Positions 1-7,354 of a stretch of DNA of 46,321 nt are shown here, piece by piece. Each line of letters begins with the position of its first letter. Position 1 is the first letter of the stretch. The translations under genes were made by a program, and so were the position numbers. The notes below the pieces were generated by a model. The model searched no databases. It was given only the letters and a program-made list of their open reading frames with translations, and was not told the DNA's origin. Source of the stretch: an uncultured Actinomycetes bacterium (GTDB lineage: Bacteria > Actinomycetota > Thermoleophilia > Solirubrobacterales > Solirubrobacteraceae); contig CALAQT010000349.1 in NCBI GenBank assembly GCA_937888775.1, positions 1 through 46,321 of the forward strand, read 5' to 3'.

Positions 1-315
1 GGCCAGGAAATCCGGGACGTCGAATCCGGCGCTGCGGCGCAGCATGCTCGGGACCCCCTCCTCCAGCAGCAGCGCCTGGATGAACTCCCCCTCGGCCAGG
101 TTGCGAGCGCCCACGACCCGGATCAGGTCGCCCTCGGCGAACTGGGGCTTGATCTTGCGCGCTGCCGCGTGGCGCGGCGAGACCGGCCGTTGCGACCTCG
201 ACTGCGCGTCGTGCACCAGCGGTAGCTTGCAGCCGGGGCAGAACCGCTCGCGCGCATCAAAACTGGCACCGCAGCCGGGGCAGACGAGCGGCTCGGAGAC
301 CGTCCGCCTGGCCAT
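1..315 (-). CDS. Zinc-ribbon / DUF2007-like protein (partial)
   Basis: The reading frame runs off the left edge, with 105 codons visible and none of them a stop. The N-terminus has two CPGC knuckles about 14 residues apart, a typical zinc ribbon. After a basic linker comes a segment reading VVGARNLAEGEFIQALLLEEG, the pattern of the DUF2007 putative signal-transducing domain, a small ferredoxin-like fold. The ATG at 315 overlaps the mec stop (TGATG), so it is the last visible gene of the cysM-ferritin-ferritin-mec operon and is translated by coupling. A role in zinc or metabolite sensing is only inference; the family has no firm function. Confidence 0.75.
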   Translation of the reverse strand, partial: MARRTVSEPLVCPGCGASFDARERFCPGCKLPLVHDAQSRSQRPVSPRHAAARKIKPQFAEGDLIRVVGARNLAEGEFIQALLLEEGVPSMLRRSAGFDVPDFLA

Positions 316-707
316 CAGTCCACGCGGAGCTCCACCTCGGACACCTGGCCGTCGCGAATCTCGAACGCGCGAACCTGGGTCGCCTCCGGGGCCACCCCCA
401 CGATCAGATACACCGCGTCGGGATAGAAGGCAAGGTTGATGTCGGTCTGCGAGGGATAGGGGTCGCTGCGCGTGTGGGAGTGATAGATCGCGCCGAGATC
501 CAGGCCGGCATCGTCGATCGCCATCTGGATCTGGTACTGCTCGGCGCCGTCGATCTCGTAGCGCAAGGGACTGGCCGCTGCGTTCTCGGCGGGATAGATT
601 TTGACCGCCACGCCATCCCGCGTGGCGATCATCCCGCAGCACTCGTTCGGCGCGTCGGCCCGGGCGTGGACGACCATCTCGTCGTAGAGCGCGCGAGCGA
701 TCTGCAT
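315..707 (-). CDS. mec: Mec: JAMM-motif CysO-cysteine peptidase
   Basis: This 130-residue single-domain MPN+/JAMM metalloprotease has a complete zinc site. Glu22 lies in NECCG, His76 and His78 in HSH, and Ser86 and Asp89 complete the H-x-H-x7-S-x2-D motif. In actinobacteria Mec (Rv1334) cuts the cysteine off the C-terminus of the carrier CysO after CysM has built it there. That role fits here, because cysM is upstream in the same operon and cysO-moeZ follow as the next unit. It is cytoplasmic with no signal peptide. It lies 44 nt after a Tat-exported ferritin-like gene and overlaps the next gene by one base. The generic alternative is another M67-family deubiquitinase-like enzyme. Confidence 0.88.
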   Translation of the reverse strand: MQIARALYDEMVVHARADAPNECCGMIATRDGVAVKIYPAENAAASPLRYEIDGAEQYQIQMAIDDAGLDLGAIYHSHTRSDPYPSQTDINLAFYPDAVYLIVGVAPEATQVRAFEIRDGQVSEVELRVD

Positions 708-751
708 CGCGGCCGAGGCTAGCAGTGAGGCTGCCCAGGACTCGGGGGCCG

Positions 752-1360
752 TTACTGAATGCCCTGGACCAGCCCGTAGGGAGCCGCCTGCGCCCCGTTG
801 CCGCGGTCCAGCAGATCGGCGATCACCGCCTGATGCTGCGCCTCGCTGGCCATGATCTGCGCGCCGAGCCGGATCAGCTGCGGATCGGCGAGCTTGGTGA
901 GCGCCACGAAATAGGCCCCGGTCGCCACGCGCTCGATCGCCAGCAGCAGGCGCAGCGCATCGCCAGAGCTCTGGAGCTCGCCCAACCGCTCGGAGACCTG
1001 GCGGTGGATCAGATCGCGGTTGGCGGCCGCGACGCTGATCGGTGGAGCGGGGAGCGAACCTCCCAGCGCTCGCAGCCGAACGCTGATCGCGTTCACGTGC
1101 GCATGCTCGTGGGCCGCCAGCGGCACCATCGCCGGCCGGGCCTGGGGTGAGAGGACCGTCGAAGCCAACACGTGTTCATAGCAGTAGAGGACCAGCAGCT
1201 CCAGGCTGAGCAGCCGGTGGAGGCGGTCGGCCTCTGATCCCGTCTGCGCTTGGGCGGACGCGGGCGCCAGCAGCGCGGCCCCGGCGGCGCCGGCTACCCC
1301 TCCCGCGGCGGCCCTGGCGCTGCTTGCCAGCAGCTGACGCCTGGTCTGAGGGCTGGGCAC
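752..1360 (-). CDS. Tat-exported ferritin-like protein
   Basis: The protein has 202 residues. The N-terminus RRQLL followed by an Ala-rich hydrophobic stretch and an AxA-type site (ASAQAQ) is a twin-arginine signal peptide. The mature part is a four-helix ferritin-like domain with repeated Glu/His positions (LELLVLYCYEHVL, AHEHAHV, IERVATGAYF, SEAQHQAVI) suited to a di-metal site. It starts 8 nt after the sister ferritin-like gene and precedes mec. Export by Tat would carry a folded, metal-loaded protein out of the cytoplasm. The real substrate is unknown, with iron or peroxide handling being possible. Its placement inside a cysteine-biosynthesis operon is unusual. Confidence 0.78.
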   Translation of the reverse strand: MPSPQTRRQLLASSARAAAGGVAGAAGAALLAPASAQAQTGSEADRLHRLLSLELLVLYCYEHVLASTVLSPQARPAMVPLAAHEHAHVNAISVRLRALGGSLPAPPISVAAANRDLIHRQVSERLGELQSSGDALRLLLAIERVATGAYFVALTKLADPQLIRLGAQIMASEAQHQAVIADLLDRGNGAQAAPYGLVQGIQ

Positions 1361-1368
1361 CGCGCGCC

Positions 1369-1941
1369 CTACTCGGTTCCGGTCACGAACGCCGAAGGCG
1401 CGGGGGTGGCGCCCTGCGCCAGGCGCAGGATCGCGATGTGCTCCGCGTCGCTGGCCAGGATCGTGGCGACGGCGGCTCTGACCGGACCGGGCGACAGCCT
1501 GGGAATCGCATCCAGATAGCCGGCGATCTGCCGGCGCTCGAGTTCGTGCAGGAGCGTGAGCACCTCCCCCCCGTCGCGCGGGTGGCCGAGGTCGTAGCTG
1601 GCCGCGCGCGGGATCGCCTTGCCCTTGGCGGCTTTGATCAGCGCCAGCAGCTCGCCGGTGTGCTGCAGCTCTTCGTTTAGGAACTGCTTGGCGGTCTTGC
1701 CGTCAGCCCGGTTCAGCAGCGGGATCCCGGCGATGTAGGCCTCAACCGTGCGACGCTCCAGGTACAGCGCCCGGTTGAGGACCTCGACGTCGAGGCGGCG
1801 GGCGGGCGCCGAGGCCAGCTTGACCGACGGGTGCTTGGATTTCCCGCCGCAACCCGCCAACGCCACTGCCGCTGCGGCGGCCGCCGGGTAAGCCCCGCAC
1901 AGGAGCCCGCGGCGAGACTCGCCGTCGTGCGGGCTCACCAC
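1369..1941 (-). CDS. Ferritin-like Tat lipoprotein
   Basis: The protein has 190 residues. SRRGLL plus a long Ala stretch ending in the lipobox ALAGC marks a Tat-dependent lipoprotein anchored outside the membrane. The mature region is a ferritin-like helical domain with LYLERRTVEAYIAGI, LNEELQHTGEL, LHELERRQIAGYL and SDAEHIAIL, giving the expected Glu/His ligands. The GTG start at 1941 lies inside the end of cysM (7-nt overlap), so translation is coupled. It looks like a divergent paralogue of the following gene, and the two may form a heteromeric pair at the outer membrane face. Substrate unknown. Confidence 0.77.
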   Translation of the reverse strand: MVSPHDGESRRGLLCGAYPAAAAAAVALAGCGGKSKHPSVKLASAPARRLDVEVLNRALYLERRTVEAYIAGIPLLNRADGKTAKQFLNEELQHTGELLALIKAAKGKAIPRAASYDLGHPRDGGEVLTLLHELERRQIAGYLDAIPRLSPGPVRAAVATILASDAEHIAILRLAQGATPAPSAFVTGTE

Positions 1942-2906
1942 CAGACGGTGGAGTCCAGGTTCTCGATCTCTTCGACTGGACGTGTGTAGATCCCCGACGA
2001 CAGATACTTCGAGCCGTCGTCGCAGACGATGAAGACGACGTTGCCCTCATCGAGCTCGCCGGCGATTCTCACCGCCACGCGCGCGATCGCCCCCGAGGAG
2101 ACGCCCGCGAACAACCGCTCCTCGTCGAGCAGCTTGCGCGTCCAAACGATCGCGTCGCGATTGGTGACGAAGATCTTGCGGTCCAGCAGCGACAGGTCGA
2201 TGATCGGCGGGATGAAGCCGTCGTCGAGCGAGCGCAGGCCCTGGACCGGCTCGCCCTGCATCGGCTCGGCGGCGACGATCTTGACCTGATCACCGAGCTC
2301 CTCCTTGAGCCGCCGACCGTTGCCCATCAGCGTCCCGCCGGTGCCCAGCCCGGCGACGAACGCCGCCACCTCGTCAAGCTCCTCCAGGATCTCCAGCGCC
2401 GTGCCGTTGTAGTGCGCCAGCGGGTTGGCCTGGTTGCCGTACTGATAGGGCATGTAGTACGAGGCGTCCTGCTCGGCCATCTGCAGCGCCAGCTCGACCG
2501 CGCCGTTGGAGCCCTGGGAGCCGTCCGAGTACACGATCTCGGCGCCGTACATCTCCAGCAGCTGCGTGCGCTCCGGCGTCACGTTGTCGGGCATCACGAC
2601 CTTGCATCGATAACCCTTGTGTCCGCAGATCATCGCCAGCGAGATGCCCGTGTTGCCCGACGTCGGCTCCAGGATCGTCTGACCCGGCGCGATCAACCCC
2701 TTTTCCTCGGCGTCCTCGATCATCGCCCGCGCGACCCGGTCCTTGACCGAGCCGGTCGGGTTGCGGGACTCCAACTTCGCCCAGATCCTGACCCCCGGCT
2801 TGGGGCTCAGGCGCTTGAGTTCGACGAGCGGCGTGTGCCCGATCGCCTGGACGATGTCTCCGTACCGCCCTCCGCAGGGCTTGTTCTGGAGGCGCTCGGC
2901 GGCCAT
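1935..2906 (-). CDS. cysM: CysM: CysO-dependent cysteine synthase
   Basis: This 323-residue PLP enzyme of the cysteine-synthase family has the same length as mycobacterial CysM. The PLP lysine lies in NPTGSVKDR, the substrate loop is TSGNTG, and the phosphate-binding loop is GTGGT. In the actinobacterial route O-phosphoserine is sulphurated by thiocarboxylated CysO rather than by sulphide. The presence of cysO, moeZ and mec nearby favours that route over plain O-acetylserine sulfhydrylase activity. It is the first gene of the operon cysM-ferritin-ferritin-mec-zinc ribbon. A TATACT hexamer ends only 10 nt before the ATG, so the transcript is probably leaderless or nearly so. Confidence 0.92.
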   Translation of the reverse strand: MAAERLQNKPCGGRYGDIVQAIGHTPLVELKRLSPKPGVRIWAKLESRNPTGSVKDRVARAMIEDAEEKGLIAPGQTILEPTSGNTGISLAMICGHKGYRCKVVMPDNVTPERTQLLEMYGAEIVYSDGSQGSNGAVELALQMAEQDASYYMPYQYGNQANPLAHYNGTALEILEELDEVAAFVAGLGTGGTLMGNGRRLKEELGDQVKIVAAEPMQGEPVQGLRSLDDGFIPPIIDLSLLDRKIFVTNRDAIVWTRKLLDEERLFAGVSSGAIARVAVRIAGELDEGNVVFIVCDDGSKYLSSGIYTRPVEEIENLDSTVWW

Positions 2907-2922
2907 TGCTTTACGAAGTATA
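2906..2922 (-). promoter_or_regulatory. cysM promoter with half-palindrome
   Basis: On the minus strand a TATACT -10 element (2922-2917) sits 10 nt before the cysM ATG, which would put the transcript start almost on the start codon. The surrounding bases, ATACT-N6-AGCAA, match the left half and spacing of the ATACT-N6-AGTAT palindrome upstream of moeZ. No convincing -35 is seen. Confidence 0.5.
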
Positions 2923-2930
2923 GCGACGCA

Positions 2931-3521
2931 TCAGTACCCGGGATAGGAGGGAGTGCTCGTCGTCGGAGTGGTCATCGTCGGAGTGGTGTCGGTCGTCCCC
3001 GACGACGAGCTGATGCCTGCCGATGAAGACCTGATCACGTGCCAGACGCCGTTGAAGCCATGCAGGCCTTCGCCCTTGGCGATGCCCTTCTTGCCCTTGT
3101 CCATCACGAACGTGTAGAGCGGATGGCCGCCCAGCGTGACCTGGAAGAAACCCTCGCGATGCCAGACGCCGAGCTTGCCCTTCAGCCCTGCGGCCTTGGT
3201 CAGCTTGGTATTGGCGGACTTGACCGTGACGGGGAACCAGAAGGCCTCACAGCCGTTGGCCTTGGTGCAGAGCGGGTGATTAACGGTCTCGGGAATCAGC
3301 TCATAGACCGCAATGCCGCGCGAGTTGACCGCGATCGCGGCACGCGTGGTACTGCTGGTGGTCGTGATCTTCACCGATTTGGCGACGCCGATCGTGTCGC
3401 TCGCCTTTGACAGCGCGGACGCGCTAAGCGCGGCGACGGCGAACGCCGCCAGCGCGGTTGTGAACAAGGCAACGGACAGCAGGCTCAGCCGTCGGCGGGA
3501 AGAACTTCGTGTTGAGGACAT
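2931..3521 (-). CDS. Secreted repeat protein (COG4315 / Lipoprotein_15 type)
   Basis: The chosen start is ATG 3521, because AGGAG stands 5-9 nt upstream and an upstream in-frame start would add a non-signal extension. The 196-residue product has a basic N-terminus, a hydrophobic signal segment and two copies of the secreted repeat. Recognisable parts are GIAVYELIPET...C..C.AFWFPVTV and GVWHREGFFQVTLGGHPLYTFVMDKGKK. This repeat family is common in actinobacteria and of unknown function. The C-terminal tail is Ser/Thr/Pro-rich and probably disordered. The gene sits between cysO and cysM but has a 140-nt upstream gap, so it may have its own promoter. Confidence 0.75.
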   Translation of the reverse strand: MSSTRSSSRRRLSLLSVALFTTALAAFAVAALSASALSKASDTIGVAKSVKITTTSSTTRAAIAVNSRGIAVYELIPETVNHPLCTKANGCEAFWFPVTVKSANTKLTKAAGLKGKLGVWHREGFFQVTLGGHPLYTFVMDKGKKGIAKGEGLHGFNGVWHVIRSSSAGISSSSGTTDTTPTMTTPTTSTPSYPGY

Positions 3522-3661
3522 CGGGCTCCTTTGAAAGTGGACTCTGTCCACAAGGACGCCTGAACGGCCCAGCCCTTCCCGCGTGCGCATTAATCCGGTC
3601 CTGACGCGCCCACGACCGGCCCTCGCGCGCGCCGGGCGGCCCTCGCCTGCGCCGACCGGCC

Positions 3662-3940
3662 CTAACCCCCGCCGCCGGCCATCGCGGGCAGGATCACCAG
3701 CGTGTCATCGATGCCGACCGCGGTGTCCAGGCCCTCAAGCACACGCACATCCTCGTCGTTGAGGTACACGTTGACGTAGCGGTTCAGGCCGCCGTCGGCG
3801 GCGAACAACTGCGACTGCGTCTCGGGATGGCTTTCGGCGACCGAGCGTAGGATCTCGCCGACCGAGGCGCCTTCGGCGCTCAGCTCCTTCTCGCCCCCGA
3901 CGGAGGGGCGCAACACGGGTGGAATTCGGATCGTGGCCAT
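3662..3940 (-). CDS. cysO: CysO: ubiquitin-like sulphur carrier
   Basis: This 92-residue beta-grasp protein of the MoaD/ThiS family ends in AMAGGGG. The terminal Gly-Gly is the site adenylated by a MoeZ-type enzyme and turned into a thiocarboxylate. The thiocarboxylate then donates sulphur to O-phosphoserine on CysM, and Mec releases the cysteine. The gene begins 11 nt after moeZ on the same strand, which fits the E1-carrier pairing. The two extra C-terminal glycines, compared with a simple GG end, are a small oddity. The alternative would be a MoaD for molybdopterin, but no moaE is present and cysM and mec are close by. Confidence 0.88.
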   Translation of the reverse strand: MATIRIPPVLRPSVGGEKELSAEGASVGEILRSVAESHPETQSQLFAADGGLNRYVNVYLNDEDVRVLEGLDTAVGIDDTLVILPAMAGGGG

Positions 3941-3951
3941 GGGCTAAAACC

Positions 3952-5133
3952 CTAGTGGGCCCCGGCGCAGAATGCCTCGTAGTCGGGGAACACGCCCAGC
4001 TCGTCGTCGGAGATCTGCTCCGGCTCGCGTGAGCAGATCGGGCACTCGGGGTCGCGGCGGACCTTGACCTCGGTCACGCGCGCGGCCAGCGCGTCGTACA
4101 TCAGCAGGCGCCCGATCAGCGGGTCACCCTGATCGAGGATCAGCTTGATCACCTCGGTCGCCTGGAGCAGGCCCATCGTCCCGGGCAGGACCCCCAGGAC
4201 GCCGTTGGCGCCGCAGGACGGGGCCAGCTCGGCCGGCGGCGGAACCGGGAACAGGCAGCGATAGCAGGGCCCGTCGTAGGGCTTGAACACCGATAGCTGG
4301 CCCTCGAAGCCGAGGATCGCGGCCGAGACGACCGGCATCTGCAGCCGCACCGAAGCGTCGTTGAGCAGGTAGCGGGTGGGAAAGTTGTCAAGGCCGTCGA
4401 CCACGATGTCGTAGTCGGGCAGGATGTCCATGATGTTCTCCGCACCGAGGCGGACGGCGTACTTCTGAACGTTGACGTCGGGGTTCAGCGCCTTGATCGT
4501 CTGCTCGGCGGACTCGACCTTGGCCACACCGATGCGCTCGCTGTTGTGGATCACCTGGCGCTGTAGGTTCGAGAGGTCGACGACGTCGTCGTCGACGATC
4601 CCTAGCGTCCCCACGCCGGCGGCGGCGAGGTACAGCGCCGCCGGAGATCCCAGTCCCCCGGCGCCGAGCAGCAGCACCTTGGCGTCGAGCAGCTTCTGCT
4701 GCCCGTCGATGCCGACCTCGGGCAGCAGCAGGTGGCGCGAGTAGCGCTCGCGCTGCTCGGCGGTCAGCGTCCGGGGCTGGTCGACCTCGTAGCCGCGATC
4801 CTTCCACAGCGTGAAGCCGCCCGTCATCGACTCGACGTTCTCATAGCCGAGATCGTCGATCAGCGTCCGCGCCGCCCAGGCCGACCGGTTGCCCGACTGG
4901 CAGTAGAGAATCACGCGCTGGGATCGATCCGGCGCGGCGTTGTCGATCCGGGACTCCAGATAGCTCTTGGGCACGTGCTTGGCGCCGGGGATGTGCCCCG
5001 TCGACCACTCCTCGGCCTCGCGCACATCCACCACCACCGCGCCGTTGGAGACCTGCTCACGCACGACACCGGGATCGACCTCGTCGATCCGGCTCTTGAT
5101 CTGGCGGAGAACTTCGGCTCCGGACGGACTCAT
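3952..5133 (-). CDS. MoeZ-type rhodanese-E1 sulphur-carrier activator
   Basis: This 393-residue two-domain protein has an N-terminal rhodanese domain with the persulphide cysteine at about Cys78 (YCQSGNRS). A ThiF/MoeB adenylyltransferase follows, with the ATP loop GAGGLGSP (about 157-164) and zinc pairs CYRC (about 289) and CPIC (about 366). It would adenylate CysO and pass sulphur from the rhodanese cysteine to form the thiocarboxylate. Mycobacterial MoeZ has the reverse order (E1 first, rhodanese last), so this is a rearranged architecture. A GAGGAG site stands 9 nt before the ATG. It is the first gene of the moeZ-cysO unit and is preceded by a palindromic promoter region. Confidence 0.88.
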   Translation of the reverse strand: MSPSGAEVLRQIKSRIDEVDPGVVREQVSNGAVVVDVREAEEWSTGHIPGAKHVPKSYLESRIDNAAPDRSQRVILYCQSGNRSAWAARTLIDDLGYENVESMTGGFTLWKDRGYEVDQPRTLTAEQRERYSRHLLLPEVGIDGQQKLLDAKVLLLGAGGLGSPAALYLAAAGVGTLGIVDDDVVDLSNLQRQVIHNSERIGVAKVESAEQTIKALNPDVNVQKYAVRLGAENIMDILPDYDIVVDGLDNFPTRYLLNDASVRLQMPVVSAAILGFEGQLSVFKPYDGPCYRCLFPVPPPAELAPSCGANGVLGVLPGTMGLLQATEVIKLILDQGDPLIGRLLMYDALAARVTEVKVRRDPECPICSREPEQISDDELGVFPDYEAFCAGAH

Positions 5134-5150
5134 CGCTGAAAACTCCTCAA

Positions 5151-5183
5151 ATACAGTATGGATTCAATACTTCACCGAGTATA
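5151..5183 (-). promoter_or_regulatory. moeZ promoter with two palindromes
   Basis: There is a perfect ATACT-N6-AGTAT palindrome at 5167-5182 and a second short palindrome ATAC-A-GTAT at 5151-5159. The first overlaps a TATACT -10 hexamer (5183-5178, minus strand). A related half-site with the same spacing lies over the cysM promoter, so one regulator, perhaps of the Rrf2/CymR kind, could control both sulphur units. The regulator identity is inference. Confidence 0.5.
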
Positions 5184-5193
5184 GCGGCGCTCC

Positions 5194-5274
5194 CTACTCC
5201 GGAAGCGGCGCCTTCGCCGGCAGTCCGCGCCGCTTGTACTCCTCGCAATACTCTCGCCATCGCGCGCCCGACAC
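5194..5274 (-). CDS. Possible 26-residue microprotein upstream of moeZ
   Basis: A GTG-started frame of 26 codons encodes a compact basic-acidic peptide with WREYCEEYKRRGLPA in the middle and ends in TAG just before the moeZ promoter palindrome. Its composition is unlike random high-GC translation, with Tyr, Glu and Lys rich and few Arg/Ala/Pro runs. The only GGAGG upstream is poorly spaced. It could be a real small protein or the remnant of a longer gene. No family recognised. Confidence 0.3.
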   Translation of the reverse strand: MSGARWREYCEEYKRRGLPAKAPLPE

Positions 5275-5415
5275 GGACCCGCGGGCCGGCCTCCGTCGAC
5301 CACCTGGTGCAGCAAGTCAAGGCATTCGTCCCACCCCGCCGAGTCGCGTGCGGCCTTTGTCCCGCGCGTTTGGTGCCGGGATTCAGAAATTGCGCGCCAC
5401 TACGATCGTCTCGCC

Positions 5416-6159
5416 ATGCGTGCCCCCGTCGACCACATCGCCGCCCCCGCGTTCCCGGCCGGGGCGCCGTGGATCAACGTGGCCACGCTGCGCATGGATC
5501 AGCAGATCGGGCGCCCGGTGCTGATCGAGTTCTGGGACTTCTGCCGCCCCAACTCGTTGCGGACGCTCCCCTACCTGAAGGCCTGGCACGAACGCTACGA
5601 GGGCGACGGCCTGCGCGTGATCGGCGTGCACGCGTCGGGCTTTGCCCCCTCGGCGGATGCCGAGGCGGTCAGGGCGGCGGTCGCGCGGCTGCAGATCTGC
5701 TACCCGGTCGTGGTCGACGTCGAGTTCGAGCTGTGGCAGGAGTACGGCAACCTCGGCTGGCCGGCGCGCTACCTGTTCAACCAGCAGGGTCGGCTATTTG
5801 ACTACCACTACGGCGAGGGGGGCTATCAGGACACCGAGCTCGCGATCCAGGAGCTGCTGGGAGTGCAGCGTCCGCTGCTGGCCCCGATCCGGCCCGAGGA
5901 CGAACCCGGTGCGCTGCTGGCCCCGCAGAGTCAGGATGTTCCGGGCCCCTACAGCGGGCCCTATGAGGCCGGCGGCGCCTGGGCCGTGCTCGACGGCGAA
6001 GGCTCGATCACCGTCAACGGCCGGCCGCTAACCGTCGAGCATCCTGGCGCCTATGAGCTGGCCGGCCATCCGCGCAGCACCGCCGGCGAGCTTGAGCTGG
6101 AGCTCGGGCCGGGGGTGAAGTGTCACGCCGTCTGCTTCACCCCCGGGTTGGCGGACTAG
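5416..6159 (+). CDS. Thioredoxin-fold redoxin with C-terminal beta domain
   Basis: The protein has 247 residues. Residues 1-150 are a TlpA/AhpC-type thioredoxin fold with LIEFWDFCRPNSLRTLPYL at the active-site position. Where classical members have CxxC, this has CRPN, so only the first cysteine is kept. A one-cysteine mechanism, or a resolving Cys elsewhere, would be needed; Cys appears again at about 97 and near the C-terminus. The region after about 160 resembles the beta-rich extension of DipZ-like redoxins. No signal peptide is seen, so it is probably cytoplasmic. It is transcribed convergently with the metallophosphoesterase, and the two stop regions overlap by 4 nt. Confidence 0.72.
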   Translation: MRAPVDHIAAPAFPAGAPWINVATLRMDQQIGRPVLIEFWDFCRPNSLRTLPYLKAWHERYEGDGLRVIGVHASGFAPSADAEAVRAAVARLQICYPVVVDVEFELWQEYGNLGWPARYLFNQQGRLFDYHYGEGGYQDTELAIQELLGVQRPLLAPIRPEDEPGALLAPQSQDVPGPYSGPYEAGGAWAVLDGEGSITVNGRPLTVEHPGAYELAGHPRSTAGELELELGPGVKCHAVCFTPGLAD

Positions 6160-7238
6160 ATTCGAGGCGGGTCAAGCAGGTTCACCAACTCCGGCGGTCC
6201 CTGATCGCCCACCCAGACGCAGAAGCCCACCCGGTAGGGGCTCTCGCCGGGAGCCGGGCCCAGGAAGCTCGGCTCCTCAACCCAGCAGCCACTGTTGATC
6301 AGCCGGGCGCCGGAGCCGGTCTGCCATTCGCCGGAGTCGTCGCCCGGCATCGGTCCGGCCCGGTGAGTATGGCCGAAGACGACGTGCTCCGCCACCACGC
6401 CGAGCCGCGCCGCCGCCTCCTCCAGGCCGCGCAGACCGGCTTGGCGCAGCGCTGCGCCCGAGAGCTCGGCACGCAACGGGCCGATCCGCGCCCGGTTGAG
6501 CGCCGCCACCATCACGGGGAAGCCCGCCGCCAGCGCCCGCCCCCGCAGTCCTCGGCGGCCGGGGCCGGTTAGCGCCCGCCAGCCCCGGACCGAGCCGCCG
6601 TGCAACAAGCCGCCGCGCTCCGGGTCGACTCGCTGTGCGAGCGCGTGGATCCACGCATAGATCGGCGCCAGTGCCGCCTCATAGTCCTCGGCGCACCGCG
6701 GCCCGGACGCCGGTAGCCCGACGACCCGACCCATCACTCCGGCCGCCAGGCGCTCCATCGTCGGGATCGTCAGGTGCAGGTCCGCGTAGTGGCCGTGCAT
6801 CGCATACACGTCCGGGCGCAGCCACATGCCCGGGTAGGCGGCGCTGACGCGGGCCGGGGCGAGCCAGCCGGCGATCGTCGCCAGCATGTCCCCCGGCTCC
6901 CACTCAACCGTCGCCTGGAGGCGCAGTGCAGGCGGCGGCGCCGATATGGCGCGCCGCTGCAGCCACGCGTCAAGCAGGTGATGGTCGTGGTTGCCCGGCA
7001 GGATGACCACCTCGCGATCCGGGCCGAGCACCGCGCCGAGCTCGTTCAACAGCTCCCGGGCCGCCTGCAGCGCGCTGCGTTCGGGACCGTGCCGGAGCTC
7101 GAGCAGATCGCCGAGCAGGATCAGGCGGTCGCAGGCTCCAGCGGCCTGGAGCAGCGGTCCCCGCGCAGCCGGGTCGCGCAGCACATCGAGCTTGGTCTGG
7201 GAGCCGAGATGGAGATCTGAGACGACCAGCGTTCGCAG
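6156..7238 (-). CDS. Calcineurin-like metallophosphoesterase
   Basis: The metal-binding motifs are in order: DxH (SDLHLGS, about residue 8), GDxxE (LGDLLE), GNHD (LPGNHDHH) and a terminal GHTH (VFGHTHRAG). The first ATG/GTG-type start at 7184 would cut off the DxH motif, so the real start is almost certainly upstream. An in-frame TAA ends at 7239, leaving CTG at 7238 (or CTG at 7229) as the only start candidates. With CTG 7238 the protein is 360 residues. The substrate is unknown; nucleotide, nucleic-acid or UDP-diacylglucosamine-like hydrolysis are all possible. It follows ispH after a short tandem-repeat spacer. Confidence 0.82.
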   Translation of the reverse strand: MRTLVVSDLHLGSQTKLDVLRDPAARGPLLQAAGACDRLILLGDLLELRHGPERSALQAARELLNELGAVLGPDREVVILPGNHDHHLLDAWLQRRAISAPPPALRLQATVEWEPGDMLATIAGWLAPARVSAAYPGMWLRPDVYAMHGHYADLHLTIPTMERLAAGVMGRVVGLPASGPRCAEDYEAALAPIYAWIHALAQRVDPERGGLLHGGSVRGWRALTGPGRRGLRGRALAAGFPVMVAALNRARIGPLRAELSGAALRQAGLRGLEEAAARLGVVAEHVVFGHTHRAGPMPGDDSGEWQTGSGARLINSGCWVEEPSFLGPAPGESPYRVGFCVWVGDQGPPELVNLLDPPRI

Positions 7239-7280
7239 TTACGGCCCCCGGTACAGCGGTATCGGATCAGTGCTCGGCGG

Positions 7281-7354
7281 CCACTTAGTGGTCGGCCGTA
7301 TTTGCGGTGGCGACCACTTAGTGGTCGGCCGTATTTGCGGTGGCGACCACTTAG
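7281..7354. repeat. 33-bp tandem repeat at the end of ispH
   Basis: Two exact 33-bp copies (7281-7313 and 7314-7346) are followed by 8 bases of a third that contains the ispH stop codon. Each unit holds the stem CCACT-T-AGTGG, so a series of small cruciforms or RNA hairpins forms between ispH and the metallophosphoesterase. The length is a multiple of three, but both coding strands stop nearby. Confidence 0.85.
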
